Positions 26,084-39,258 are shown, counted from the first letter of the stretch. The stretch: DNA of 43,075 nt from Setaria digitata (GCA_003640385.1 RCAB01000515.1:1-43075); one strand, 5' to 3'. The notes: a model not told the origin generated them from the sequence alone. A program made the numbers and translations.

Positions 26084-26470
26084 TTTACGGCTTTTGTCTT
26101 GTTTCTAACTTAGAACATATCTCCTCCATCCTTAACCATCCAAACAACTAGTCCTGCAAGACAACAGCATCCCATCTAACAACTCTTCACATCGCAGCTA
26201 CTTCATGCAACACTGTTGCATTTCATTTCAAGGCCTGATGACACCTTTGTCGTAATCATAGGCACTCCTGAGGTTATCACCGCCAATTTTCGGCCACTAT
26301 AAGGATTCCACAAAGCGCAACGAGAATTTGCCCATATACTCGTTTGGATCAGTCATTTCTCGTCTGTTTCTGCGTTTGATCGGAAATTCAATTATTTATG
26401 TGCGAGTTAAAATCCTTCTTAATGAATGGAGATGTGGAATGAACAAAAAACTGGTGTCTTTGATATGCAG

Positions 26471-26576
26471 GCAGAGGTCAGTGCTACAACGGTCAAATTC
26501 TGTACAGGTAGTTCGAGGCCCATTGGATGAAGTCCGAACGGATCCTGCAGGAAAGGGAGTATTTTCTTTAAAATGA
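26471..26576 (+). other. Possible orphan exon
   Basis: After a TGATATGCAG acceptor, a frame reads QRSVLQRSNSVQVVRGPLDE and on to a TGA at 26574-26576. A donor-like CAG|gtagtt lies after SNSVQ, so a microexon of about 37 nt is also possible. It has no family resemblance. Its base composition is like the candidate exon 0.4 kb upstream, and the two could belong to one unrecognised gene. Confidence 0.15.
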
Positions 26577-26848
26577 AATACAAAGGAATTATGTGAGGGT
26601 TGAAAATACAAAACTCTATGTCGTTTACCCAGAGAATGCTTGCGATTTGTAACCGTATGGTATGAATCAATGAACACTCTGTGATTTGCAACTGCAGCAC
26701 TTCAGGAGCAAATGGATAAAAGAACGAGCTCTGTGTTCATACTTCATTGAGCTAGGTTTTTTTTTCGCCCCTTTTAGTATCATCATTCCTTATCAAGATC
26801 ACTAAGCATTTGTGGAAACAGCAAGGGGAGTGCATATAGCTATTCTCC

Positions 26849-26896
26849 AAATTTTCAACTTAAGGTGTGAAAATAATCACCTAAAGTTGAAAATTT
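26849..26896. repeat. Inverted repeat, 19-bp arms, 10-nt loop
   Basis: Left arm 26849-26867 (AAATTTTCAACTTAAGGTG) and right arm 26878-26896 are reverse complements at 18 of 19 positions, with loop TGAAAATAAT. The flanks do not pair. It would fold into a stable hairpin in RNA, but the stem is shorter than a usual microRNA precursor. Confidence 0.85.
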
Positions 26897-29740
26897 TCAA
26901 CACATCTAAACGATTGGCTGTCAAATCAGTGGTTATTTCATTCTCTACTTAATAAGTCGATTGGTATGGAAAAATTTGTCCATTTTCCATTACTGCATAC
27001 TTCATGATGTGATGTTTAATTGGACTTCGCCGTTTCTCCTGAACAGTCAACTTCCAAATTTATTTATGCTTGCATATTTATGAAAAAATCCTGAGTTCTA
27101 TTCTTTAAGAATTATTTTTTACAAGGATATGGTTATTCCTCTTGTCATAGGTGAAAAATGCTTTCAGCTGCTCACTTTTTTCATATGTCAGTTGGTCATT
27201 CTTTCATGGCGAGGTTGTCAGCTAAAAGAAATAAAAGGGAAGTGATGGTATACAGTAATTAGCAATATTTGTACAATGGTTAGGGAGTGCTCAAGTTAGT
27301 GGAAAAGCACAATAAATGGGAAGCAAATTTAGTTGGGAGTATTATTTTTTCGGAAGTTCGGAAGATTGCAAATGGGATCGGAAGTGTTCTGTAATTACAT
27401 TGTGAAATTTGCTTGATATTGTAAAACAGTAATTGCTTCCTTTCTTATTTGGTTTTCTAAAAACGTTTCCGAAATACTATACTGTTTATGCTTCATACTT
27501 ACAGAGAAAAACAAACTTACACGTTTGGTTTGTTTCCCTTTGTTTTTGTAAACAAAGTGAGAATTTTTTTTCTCGAACATTAAATTTATAACATTTTATG
27601 AACTAACTAGCTCAAATTCATTTTTAACAGCAGCATCCAGAATGTTTGTGATCGTAAGAAATGTGGATTTAATGAAGCAGTTATGAAAAGTTTCCCATAG
27701 AAAGGTATTTTTCATTTTTACTAGGATCTAAACCAACCTCTCTATTCGTAAGACGTTAAGTTCGGGTGTTGCAATTAACGTTTCAGTTGTTAAACGATAG
27801 CTATCCTAGTAAAAATTTTTCCGATCTAAACTAAAATTACTTCGAAGCTTGTATGCGGTAGATCTTAAGCTTTTTTTCTTAGTTTCGAAAGTGTCATATT
27901 TTTTAAGCCATTTGGAGCAATAACAAAAAGATGTGTGTGTATGTAGAGATCTGATGTTATGAATGCTTTGCTTTCTAACATCTGAGAGGAAAGCGATGCT
28001 TCATGCTTCTTCATAAATCGGCTCTTTTTTTTGAAAATTTCTTAAATATATGCGTTTTTTTGGCCATTTTTCCTGTTTTGGATAGTCTTGAGCAGTTTTT
28101 TAGAGCTTTCCTGTGTTAACAGGGAATTTATGTAAATTAAGAGGTATTCTGGGGAATGCAGGGAGAACACAGAAACATGGGAATGTGAAGCACATTTTTT
28201 TACGGTGGTACTATCCGATGGCTTGTGAAGTTTATACCAGGTGAGAGTTTAAGGTGTTAAGAATCATCCTGTAAAAATTTCAAAAACAATCCTACTTTTT
28301 GCTTTTCCTACCTTTAGATTTCAGTTTGCATTCTTCTCTTGTTCCTTTTTTTGCAAATTTCGTTGTTTTCTATTTTTGCCTGAGTTTTCTTTTCATTCCG
28401 AAGGAGCAAACAGTTTTAGTTCTCTTATCAATTGTGACCGTAATGAAAATGTCCTATGGGATGGATGAAAACCATTTTTCGATTACAAATCTTTCACTTT
28501 TAACTGTTATCAATTTTTATGAGCGTTTTATCAGGAAGAAAGGCAGTGGTGATTTCGTTGGAGCAGTGCGGAAATGAATATGAATGTTGAAATGTATAGC
28601 TAGTGCTCACATTATTTAGCGAGCCAGTTAGTTAATGAGAGATGAAGCATGTCTTTTGTGTTGTGACGAATGAGTGACAGTTGAGTTGAGGTGAATTGGT
28701 AGGTCATTAGTTGGTAACAAAGGCTGTTGGGTAAGTGTAAGTGTAGTTGATTTAATTTGGGGATGATCCACAATGCAGTATTGTTGTGTGATGTTTTTTG
28801 CCATTATTGTGTAAAAATATTTATATGTTCACATTAACACCGTTCACTTCAGGAAAACAGAGAGAGCAGGATAGGGAGGGGAAGGAAAGACATGCGGTCC
28901 CCATTGAAAACATACCTTTTTCTCCTTCATTTAATTGCTTTTCTCTAAAGTGTTAATCTATTGCTCTTTGTAAAACGATTCCCCCTGGCTCCTTCCTCAT
29001 CATCCTCCTTTTCTTCCTTTCTGCCACATATGTACAATACAATAATTCACTCACAAAATAGTTCTCCTCTTCTTTTTTCTTTCACTACTTATAAACAAAG
29101 TATCGTTCCAAAAATGAATCTGAATGTTAAAACAAAGGAGAGAAGAAATCGTTTTTTCTCTCTTGTCAAGGCCTTTCATAGGTCTATTGATTGAAGTTAA
29201 CTTCTTAAACAAATCTAACTAATCTGCTTTTCCCACTAATACTTCCAAATGATAGGACAGATTTAAGAATTGCCATTCAATTTCTAAATATTTAAATCCC
29301 TTCCTAGTCAAAGGTGGATATCGTTTGGTGAAATATTGCCTGAGGAGGAGAAAGCAGAGATTACTTTTAGCTACTTGTAAAACAGCACTACATAGAGTAC
29401 TAGACAACTTCCAACCATTTCATACCAAATCTTTTTGACATAATTGCAGAAGAGATTTACTGGTTATGTCATTCCACTCTTCATTAATGGGATCACACTG
29501 AGTACGTTTATCTTTTTATCTTGCTGTGTAATATTGTACTTACTACCTGTTGTTATCTCCCGTAGCAGTTTAACATTTTAATGTTAGGGTGTCACCTTCT
29601 TTTGTAAATAAAAATTTTTTTTTTAATATTATAAGTGTGAGATGTGGTGAAAAATTCGCACGAGCTATGAAATGTAAGTAAAATTTGCTGCCGGAATTCA
29701 ATTTTACGCAAAATTCATTTTTACAATCTCCGTTTGCAAT

Positions 29741-29775
29741 GAAATTTATGGAAGTGGCGTACTTCCATAAATTTC
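29741..29775. repeat. Perfect inverted repeat, 15-bp arms, 5-nt loop
   Basis: GAAATTTATGGAAGT (29741-29755) and ACTTCCATAAATTTC (29761-29775) are exact reverse complements separated by GGCGT. The flanking bases do not extend the stem. Confidence 0.9.
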
Positions 29776-30665
29776 GTAGAGATAATCAGTACTTCTTCTA
29801 GATCTTTTAATAAAGTTTTATTTGGAAACAAGAGTGGCAAAAAATTATTTGAAAAGTCCGAGGAAGAAAAAATGAGACGGTCCGTTTGTCAAGGAACTTT
29901 AGAATCATTAATCATTTTGGATCGGGTATGGTGGTAGATGGTGGTGGAAATTGAAGCGGAAAGAGTTCAATTTTTAACCTTCGTAGTGACAGCAGCAATG
30001 GTAGTAATGTTGGTGCTAGAGATTGGTTTGGTTGGCTTGAGTGGTTGACTTTGGATGGTAGATGAAACTTGGGCTATCACTGATGGCTATCATGTGTCAC
30101 CCCCTTCTCTACTCCGTTTTTTAGAAGTTCCCCAACCCATCCTCCTTACCACCACTCTCAAAAAGTTCCTCATAGTCTTGCTTCCCGCTGGATATAATAT
30201 GATCGTTTATTAGTCTGAAGATTTTTTGATTCTTAGAAATCCATTTCTTTTAACCTTTTAACTTGATAACAGTGAGACTGATAGTCTGCTGCTTGGGAGA
30301 TTAACACGGTGAATTGACAGTTCTGGATGCTGTATCATATAGCAGACATCAGTTTTCAGGCGGCATTGAGATATCTTGTTTAAAGTTTCTGGGTATACTG
30401 TTAGATTCATAATTTACTGAACTGCGAAATATACCGGCTGTCTTTTGATTTGAACTGCTAAGAAACAGTTACATCTTGTTGTTGCTTTACATAAGCTTGG
30501 ATAGTGAGACTTTTATACGACGGCTCATTCTATTATTGCTCCTGTTTATGAGGCAGGATGGTGGGATGAAGACAGAAGGTGGGATGCAGAGTCTTTCACT
30601 TTTAATCGTAGATTATGCTCTGTAAAATAAAACAAAGAAAGAAGCCGGTACGGTAGGGGACAGAA

Positions 30666-33600
30666 ATGGTAAAAGATGGTGATAATGATAATATGAAACA
30701 GATCACTTTATTGTGCAGATATAATGTCAAGGACAAAACAGCATATCAAATGGACCACACCGTAAGTGTCGATCCTACTGCGGTGTTCTCACTTCTATTT
30801 TAAAATTTCAATCAGGTTTTTTAATTTGAATCTGATAGAAATTCTAGTTCAAGAGAGGGCGCATCTTTTTACGACATAGGGAAATGGAAATGCATGCCAG
30901 CACTGTTATATTACTCAGGCGATACATTTCCGAGAAAATTTTAATTTTTTCGTTCATATGTAACTCTTTTCCTTTGTGCTTCTTCAGGTTTGGAGGTCGA
31001 GTAGTGAACTCGGCGCAATGAACAGTTCACCTCATGTTAGTATATTAGCTTGATGAAATAAATATTTAGCAGTGTCAATATAAATGAAGCAGTTTTAGTG
31101 AAATGGTCTACCAGCTACGCAACTTTAGACGATTTTTTTTACAGGATTATGTACCTCATTGCTCACCGGCGGAACAGATGCCAAGTACGATGCAAGCAGT
31201 TGCGGAGAGTCGTCATTTCAGTATAGGCGCGATGATTTCTCCAAAATCAGGTCCTGGTAGGCCTTCAGTCCCGCAACAGCAAACCCTGTTCACCACTAGC
31301 GGAAGTTCAACGCATCTTCCTCCAACTCAGGCCCAGCCTATTTCTGCTTCAACACAGATGCCTCCACGTTCTGCTCAGGTGCCTCTTTCTGCTCCACTTC
31401 CTCCTCATCCACCTATTCCTCCTCATTATCAGCAGCAACAACAACAGGAACAACCTGCTCCAACTGGAAACTCTGATATGCCTTCAACAGGTCCTTCTAG
31501 CGCTACAAATGCTATGTTCCGTGTACAGATGTGGTCTAACAATTTCGATAGTGGTGTTCATTCTATGAATCACAGTTCGGTTCGTTTATTTTGATATTTT
31601 TTATTTTGACTGTTTGTACAATCTGAAAACTTAATTATTGCTCCAAATCTAGCTTGATTTCGGTTACGCTGTTGTTATTTTGATATAATGTCTAGTACAC
31701 TTTGTTGTTTATCAGCTTCTTTATGAAGATGTACCAAGAAATTAAACACAAAAATAATATGCTAAGGATTGGAAGTCATGTATTTCCCATCAGAATTAAA
31801 ATTTCCATCATTTTATGAGATTTTATGAATAACTCTCGTTAAAATTTAGAAATAAAAAAGATCGAGCAGGTTAAATAGCTTTTAACGTTGTCCACTTGCA
31901 GGCACCCTCAGTACTCTCGGTCAGTTCCCTACGTGCCGGATCGCAGATCTCGACAATATCTGATGATGCACATTCACGGATTGAGTTAACCGATCAGCAA
32001 CAAATAAAATTTGAAAATATACCATCAGATTTGGGACGTGGCTCACAAGATGGTGAAACACGAAATGCAGTTCCAGAACTTATACATTTACTCAGCGATG
32101 CTGATGAGGTTTTACTTTTTTGGGACGGGATGGCTATTTATGATTAATTATTAGCTTTATAAATAAACGGCTTTTGAAGATCCGGTGCATTAGACATGGA
32201 TTTGATCTGTTAATTACTGCTGGAAAGATGCAGATTTATTTTTAGAATATGCAAAAAAAAAATATAAATTTTCTATTGAAATAATTTCATAGGTACCTGA
32301 AACTGTATATTTTAGGTAGTGGTACAGCGTGCAGCAACAACAATACAAACTATCGCAAAGATTGATTCTGAAGAACCGCTCTATGCAGAACCCTATTTAC
32401 GAGCTGTTGAAGTTATAACGGCTTTAAAAGATCTGTTGAGAACAAAGTCAAATAAACCGGTAAGTATTAATCCGGTTTTTAGAGGATAATTTTCATAAGC
32501 GTTCCGTAAAATTTTTATTAGGACTCGTATTTTTATTAAAACTATAAAAAAGCATTTGAAGTAATCAAGAAAATCTTTGTTCCTTTCATTAGGAGCAGCT
32601 TTTTATTTAAAAGCGTCTATAAGTAAATGTTCTTTTATATCCAGGCTATTATCAAACCAACACTTGGCGCTCTCTTTCACATCTCTGAACGTCGAGATGG
32701 TCTTGAAAGTATTTTGAAAATAAATGACCAGACAAAAGGATCGTTATTGGTCGATATTATCCAACATATTAAATTTACGTGAGTACCTATCTCATTAGCC
32801 TGCAAATCATTCTGAAATAGTAAGAAAATATGCACTATTAATGTAGTATATTTTATCTTACTACTGTTTTCCAGTTTACACTAATCGTCCCACAAAGTTG
32901 AGAACTCTTTTCATTAGTATTTCAGCGGTGGTTCAGCTCTGCGTTACGCAATTTTAACATTCCACACAATTATTGCTGTAAAATCAGCAGATGGACGTAA
33001 TATTGAAGTAGCTCGAGTTAATGGTGCCTTGCAAGCGCTGGCGCAATTTCTTGACCGTGAAAGCAATGAAAAGCTTCTTTCAGTAATCGTTGAGTGTGTG
33101 CGACTGCTTTGTGATAAAAGTCAGTCTCAAAGGGTTAGCTTCATTTCAATTCTGTTCTATTTCTCTCAAAGTTTTGCATTGGCCACCTTTCGTTTTTCAG
33201 TATGAGTTTATTTTTTAAAATTTTTTTAAAGCACTTGAAGCAGTATCTTTTATTTTAAGTTTTTCTATTTTACTGTCTTTAAGAAAGAATTCTGTGGAAT
33301 ATATGAGAAAATTTTAGGTCATTTCTTTTCCTTTAATTAGTTAAGAGTAGTCGTTTTTGCAGTAGCTAAAGAAGTAACTGAAAAATTCGGATAGAATTTG
33401 CAAATATCCGAGTCAAAAAACCAAGAATTTTTCCTTTCAAAGTCATAATTTCCACTCTATACTTTCTCGAAATTTCAGGCACTGTTTCTGCAGCTAAATG
33501 GTCCTGCCAAACTGCTTCACATATTGCGCGTGTTGCGTTATGAAGGTTTGCTCTGGAGGACCACACAGCTTCTAAAAATTTTTTCTAATGCGGTAGATCT

Positions 33601-36600
33601 TCACGTTTTTCCCATGGATTAAATGCTTGATTCATTTATTTATCAATTCATTTACCTTATTTTTGTTTAGAGATCTTTTTAATTTTTCACAAACATTTTT
33701 CATAGATTTAGTGAGGGTCTAAATTTCTTATTGTGTTGACATTTTTAGGACCCCCAGGCAATTGTGAAGTGTGGTGGTTATGATGTCCTACATAAACAGT
33801 TGGAGCATGCTAGCCAGCGACTAATTGTTTCAACATTGGAATGTATCAGAAATATGTCAGATGTGCCTACCAAAGATATGGATATATCACCGCTTCTCAA
33901 TAAGCTTCTACAGCTTTTGGGTACTTTTTACCTTGAACGTTTTAAATAAGAATTTTAGCATGTACCATATTATTGGGGTGTAGTAAAACTTCGAAAAAAA
34001 TATCTAATTTACTGGACCTTTAAAACGCTTCGGTGTTGGCATTTCTGCCATACTTTAATAGTTATGACTTTTTCAGTGACTGTTGATGAAGGGTAATAAT
34101 TGATGATCTTAGCAAAATACTGTGTTTTAATTTTCCCTTGTTGGAGGACTATCTTAATTTTTGCCGTCTGTTAACTTAAAAAATTCTCTTCAGGGGCAAT
34201 GGATCCGATTGTTATTTTGTATTGTACCGGGATTTTATCGAATTTATTAGCCAATAATCAAATGAACAAGGAATTTTTGTTCAGTCGAGGAGCAATACCA
34301 ACTTTATATCGTGTTTTAATTAGCTCTTACAGTATCCCAGCAAATACTCCAAATCAACAACAAAGAGTGGAAGATATACAGGTATGTATATAGAAAAGTA
34401 TATTTTTTCCAATTTTATCGTTGTGTACTTTCACTTCTACCTGTAACTTCTCTTTTGTTGAATTTCTTGCCTTTTTTTTCTCGTTGTTTTGACGTGCACT
34501 TGTTGTCTTTTTATAAACTAATAAAGCAAAGGAAGAGAAGTTTAACCTCGCTGGAAAATGCAAATGCAAACGTAAAAGCAGTGGAAATCATATGCTGATG
34601 AATCTAGTCCTAGTTTTACTTCTCTTACAGGAACGTGCGTTAGCAACTTTACGTCATTTATGTGTTGGACATACTCACCAAGTTGAAGCGCAGAAAGCCG
34701 TTCTTCAGCAGCAATATGCTGCTGATTTTTTGCTTAGGAAGCTTACCGAAATGAGACCTTCCATACTGAAGCAGACACTTCAGGTTCAGATTTAAAATTC
34801 ACTTTCATAGAGCTGTACAAATTCAATTGGTATTCAGGCATATTTCTAAGCAGAACCCATGGCCGGCTCTAATGCCTTCAGATGAGTTGAAATCTGTATG
34901 GTGTATGCTTCTTGCTATGTCTCTGTGTTTTTCTTTTTTTCTTTTTTATAGAAGAGACTGCTTAAAGTTAGGAATTGAATTCAAATTTCAGATACTAAAT
35001 AAAGCAGCTTTACAAGATACGAACCTCCCACTGTTTCGCGAAATTCGCTTGAGGCAAGCACCAGATTGCGAAACAAATTTTGTGGAGCGTATTACACTAA
35101 TCTTAAAGGTTGCCTGCGATCAGTTGCCTTCGGTAATATATTAAACTTATATTTAGCAGCTTCATTCTTTGTAATTTCCAATCGGGTTCCAATTTAACTT
35201 TTTTAACTTTTTGATTTTTTGTAAAAACATCTTAGAATAAAATGAAACATTGTCTATCTCCTTATGATGATACCTACAGCCAACAGCACCTAAGTTTTCC
35301 CGCTGTAATTGTTTAATGAGAAAATTTTGTTAAAAGGAAAAGATTTTGCTTTAATTATCTCCCTTTAAAATTCGAGTATGTATTTGTCGTTTATAGACAA
35401 AAATGGTGGAAGAAGTACGCGTTGCAGACCTTATTCAGTTATCGTTATCTACTTTGCAACTTCTGTGTCGAGATCCAGTTCTTTTAAACCAAGTTTGTTT
35501 TTGAGTTTGATTCGGCACATTACCTTTTCAAATTACTTCTTGTTTATAAAAAATTTACATTCAAATTTGTAGATATCGTTTTATGTGCGAAGAGCTGATT
35601 TCCTTATGTTTCGCGATCGAGATGGTGACTGTACAGCGTTGTTACCGGTCTTTTGTTTGTATCAGAGTTATGTGAAGGATGAAAATCTGGATAGAAGTGC
35701 ACTTGGCCTTATATATGAACTTTCTTCACATCCTGAAGTTAGTGTTACCTTTATTTTTTTTTTTTTACCAAGTAACAGTTGATCTCCTCATCTTATTTTC
35801 TATCTAGATTATTTCCGAATTTTTCAGTGTAAAAGCTTTATTTTCTTCTGTTGGAGTAGAATATTTTGTTCGTGTTACAAACTTTTACTGGGTCTCATCA
35901 TAATTCGTTTCAGTTGGCTGCATTATATGCTGCAGATAGTGGTTTGATGGCGGCTTTACATCATTATTCACAAAGTCGAAATCAACCTTTTGGTTAGTTT
36001 ATGTTTCTTCAAAAATGAGGTGAATATAATCTATGTTTATACAAAACATGTTTATAAAAGCTGTGAAACAATCCTGAAAAACAATGATCTAGGGTAGAAA
36101 ATCTTCGCTGGTGTTCGTTTCGTAATTGAACTCAGTATTTTACTTGAGAAAATAACTAGTCTATTTCATTAAAACAGTTCAGCTAATTCTGATTATATCT
36201 ATCCCTTGATTAAAATATGAATAGTATGAAAATAGGAGAAGGGTAAAAAATAAAATATACGTTGCAATTTTCAAATTATTGCAGCAACATATGCTAAGCA
36301 AGCATATGAGCGTAGTATGCAAGGTGGGAATCCATCAGTTCTTTATCAGAATTTCTCTGTGCCACCCTCATCCCATCGTTCACCGTTGCATTCGGCTCAA
36401 TTAGGACATCAGAATATGGGGTACAATGGATATTCATCCCAGCAAATTCAGTATCCGCAGCAAACTTACAGTACCAACAGTTCCTATAATGCCGTATCAT
36501 CGGCTGCATCTGTGGCACTTCATTATCCTCCCTTACCACCTCAACAAACTACATTGTCAACCTCTGCATCTCTCACTTCCTATTCTAATCTGGAGAGTCC

Positions 36601-37649
36601 TAGCGTTCATGTGCAACCTCAAGTAAGTCCTGCTGTAAAATACTTTTTTTAAGTGAAATTCCTTGCTTTCATGCACTGTTTATGTAATACCCTTTTTTGC
36701 TTCCAGAATTTTTTTTTTTTTCTTAACTTAGGATTCACAATTCGATTTCACCCTCAGCACTTGCTGAATTTCTTTTATGAAAAACATATTGTGGAAAAGA
36801 TCTCTTCATTTCTAGAATTTGCATTCATGATATTTCAGCTAAAACTTGTTTTAGGGTCTGTCACCTCCTCAGCAGCAAATACCTGCTGATAATCAAGCAG
36901 GTCCAGTTATATACGGTCGTGAGGGTTCATCTCAGAACACTGTTAGCACTTCCAGCAATATGGAATATTCTTCGGCGGATGTGTGGCCTGAGGTTTCTTC
37001 CAGAAAATTTTGCCATGAAAACTGCTAGGCTTGAGAATATGTTTTTCTCCATTTTATTCAGTTTTTTTTTTTTTTTTTTTAACTTAACTATTAAGTTATT
37101 ACTCTGAAGTTTGATTCATCCATCCCGGTTTTTTTGAAATAAGTTTTAAAACCTAAATATATTTTAATTGTGAACTTAACATTTTTCTCAGGATCTTTCT
37201 GGACTTTCAATAAGTGATGATCCATTTGCAACAATGTTCACGCAGCAGTTTGATGTACCCCAACAGAGGCACCATTTGCGCCCAGGATATCCAACTGGTA
37301 TTTTTCATGAAATAGTTCCTTAAATAGGGGTCTTTTATTGGTAGCATTTTCGAAATTTCATCACTTCTACCAGATACATAAAAAAATTTGTGTTGATATC
37401 ATATTGGTCACTTTTACAGTAAGGATTTGTTTTTTATATCTTGTGTACAGTTTCGTCATCACAGTGTTTTCTTGATTTTCAGCTCGAGAGCACAATACAG
37501 CTTCGTTAAATGCTTATTGTTGTCCTGGTCCTCCGAATATTAACACTACTGATCAGCCGATGGAAAGTGTTCATATGGGCAGTCCTGATGCACCAGCTTC
37601 ATGGAACGATCCCACGAACAGCAGCAGTTTCGGAGATTTTCAGATGTAG
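30666..37649 (+). CDS. bar-1: Beta-catenin, canonical Wnt effector type (BAR-1-like), about 1042 aa
   Basis: This is a transcriptional co-activator that binds TCF/LEF in the nucleus and is normally destroyed after GSK3/CK1 phosphorylation. Exons: 30666-30761, 30988-31035, 31145-31579, 31902-32108, 32316-32459, 32645-32778, 32926-33133, 33479-33592, 33749-33920, 34194-34381, 34631-34783, 34992-35132, 35397-35492, 35573-35737, 35914-35992, 36285-36622, 36855-36992, 37192-37297, 37483-37649. All phases join over 3129 nt. Residues 183-188 are the degron DSGVHS. The armadillo domain spans about 250-775, with motifs such as [31 protein letters not shown] and TLRHLC. Lysines K404 and K545 match the charged buttons K312 and K435 of human beta-catenin. 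The segment before repeat 1 is diverged, so alpha-catenin binding may be lost, as in BAR-1. The tail (about 795-1042) is rich in Q, P, S and Y and ends FGDFQM, without the PDZ motif DTDL. The start is uncertain: ATGs at 30693, 30750 and 31018 are also in frame. Confidence 0.92.
31547..31564 (+). other. Beta-TrCP phosphodegron DSGVHS in beta-catenin
   Basis: The codons read D-S-G-V-H-S. Continuing over intron 3 the protein reads MNHSS then APS, so Ser lies at the positions of human S33, S37, T41 and S45 with no gap. In the family, CK1 primes at S45, GSK3 phosphorylates T41, S37 and S33, and beta-TrCP then binds. The motif marks this as a degradable, signalling beta-catenin. Confidence 0.9.
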
Positions 37650-37676
37650 CATCTCCGAGTGCCATACACAAATGTA

Positions 37677-37682
37677 AATAAA
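37677..37682 (+). terminator. Possible poly(A) signal of the beta-catenin gene
   Basis: AATAAA occurs 28 nt after the stop codon. It may be the functional signal of a very short 3' UTR or one of several sites. Confidence 0.45.
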
Positions 37683-39216
37683 TAATTAAGTACATGAAAT
37701 TTAGTGTTTGTTTTCACACAACATAGAAAAAATATGCAATTCTTGAATCGCAACATGAAATTTATTTGCTTACCAAGTATATATTTCTTAACAGTTAAGT
37801 CGTCGCAGTCATATCTGAATTTTTCGACAAAACACTTCTGTATTAGACATAACAATGCAGTTGAAATTTCTATGTGGAAATGTACTTAGGAGTCAGTGAG
37901 CAAAATCATATCTGAGCAATTGTAAGAGTGGGAATTGTAGAGCCATGTTTCTCCGTCTTCAAAAATATTACCGTTCGTTCTATTAGATAGTATTTCGACT
38001 TGTAGAGCTACCAATTTTTTTTTATTTAAATGGATCCTCTATTTTCATTTCTTGTTTCTTCAGCAACTTATTTGTATTTGATTTCTAAGTTTCCAATCAC
38101 ATTCTGAGTTTGGGCTGCTGAAATTCGTGCAGTAAGCATGGGGACTTGCAGGTGCTTTTTCGTTTACGTGTATATATGTTTTTTAAGGGAGAGGCTGAGT
38201 TTAGAATAAGTAAGCTGGGATGTACAGCTATCGTAAAAATAAGTATCAGGTGTTGTAGCATATTGTTTGAAATAGGCGCATATTGCAATATTTCGCCTTC
38301 TGTTGTCGCATTTAATAATGCGATATTTCCTTCCTTCGAGAATCTTTGGTGTTAACGTCCAAGTTCTGTGTTCAGTGGTTTTTTGATTTTGTGATTGTTA
38401 AGGTTCTCTATCTATGATGGTTTGTGGTTAGGATTTTTTTTTGTTTTCTCGGCAACATTTTTGAGAAATATTGCCTACACGGTGGCTAGCTGAGAATTCA
38501 TAGTTTTTTTTTTTTTTTAATAAGTGCAGCAGTTTTCTGGAAATGGGTGGCATTCCATCCTCAGTCTTTAATCATCAGCGTTTTTATTTGGCTAATTTTT
38601 TAGGATTAATAGAAGATGAAGGAATGACAGGGAAAGAAGTCTCGAACATAAGGTAAATTGGATAATGCTCATTCATTTCTCTGCTTTGTCATTGTTTTGT
38701 TCAGTATATTTTCATCTTGTTATGCATTTTTGTGCAGGTTTTCTAATCATGCTCATAAGCGAAGTTTTTCATATATTTTGGCTACTTTCATCCTTTCCGT
38801 TCTTCACATCTGTTCCAAGTTAAAGTCGCTCTTTCGTAAAATTTAGGATTCCGCAAGGAAATCTTGGAGGTTCTCTCTTTGGCATTTGCGGAGTGGCCAC
38901 GGGTTTCCATTTGGATATAACCTAGATTGACCACTAGTTTATAGCCTAACTAACCAGTTTTGTAATTTACACCAAGTGATGAATTTTGGTATTGAAGAGT
39001 TTTGTTCTCAAGTCCTTCTATGATATACGGTTGATCGAGCTAATACGCATTACTATATTTCTTATTTTATTCATTAAAAACCGAATTGCTCAAAATATTT
39101 CTTGGTGTTTTTCGTGGCATATTTATCCAGATATTGCAATAATTTTTTACTGTCATTTTTATATATTTTTCCACCATGATATACTACTACGTTGGAGTTG
39201 TTTATTTTTTCCCAAA

Positions 39217-39258
39217 TGAGGTGATCATCTCGNTTCTCTGTGTGAGGTGATCATCTCG
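39217..39258. repeat. Duplicated 16-mer around an ambiguous base
   Basis: TGAGGTGATCATCTCG occurs at 39217-39232 and again at 39243-39258. The only N of the window (39233) follows the first copy. This looks like an unresolved overlap between contigs or reads rather than biology. Confidence 0.8.

Larger units (their letters stand above)
20579..30665. other. 10-kb interval without a recognised gene, upstream of beta-catenin
   Basis: No gene is recognised. The first part should hold the receptor 3' UTR (AATAAA at 21006-21011). A somewhat more G+C-rich island spans about 22740-23120. Orphan exon candidates occur at 25862-26083 and about 26471-26576, and a 98-codon ORF at 23788-24084 has no family resemblance. 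Two strong inverted repeats are at 26849-26896 and 29741-29775. Such a long upstream interval before a Wnt-pathway gene could carry developmental enhancers or non-coding 5' exons, which is inference. Confidence 0.45.
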
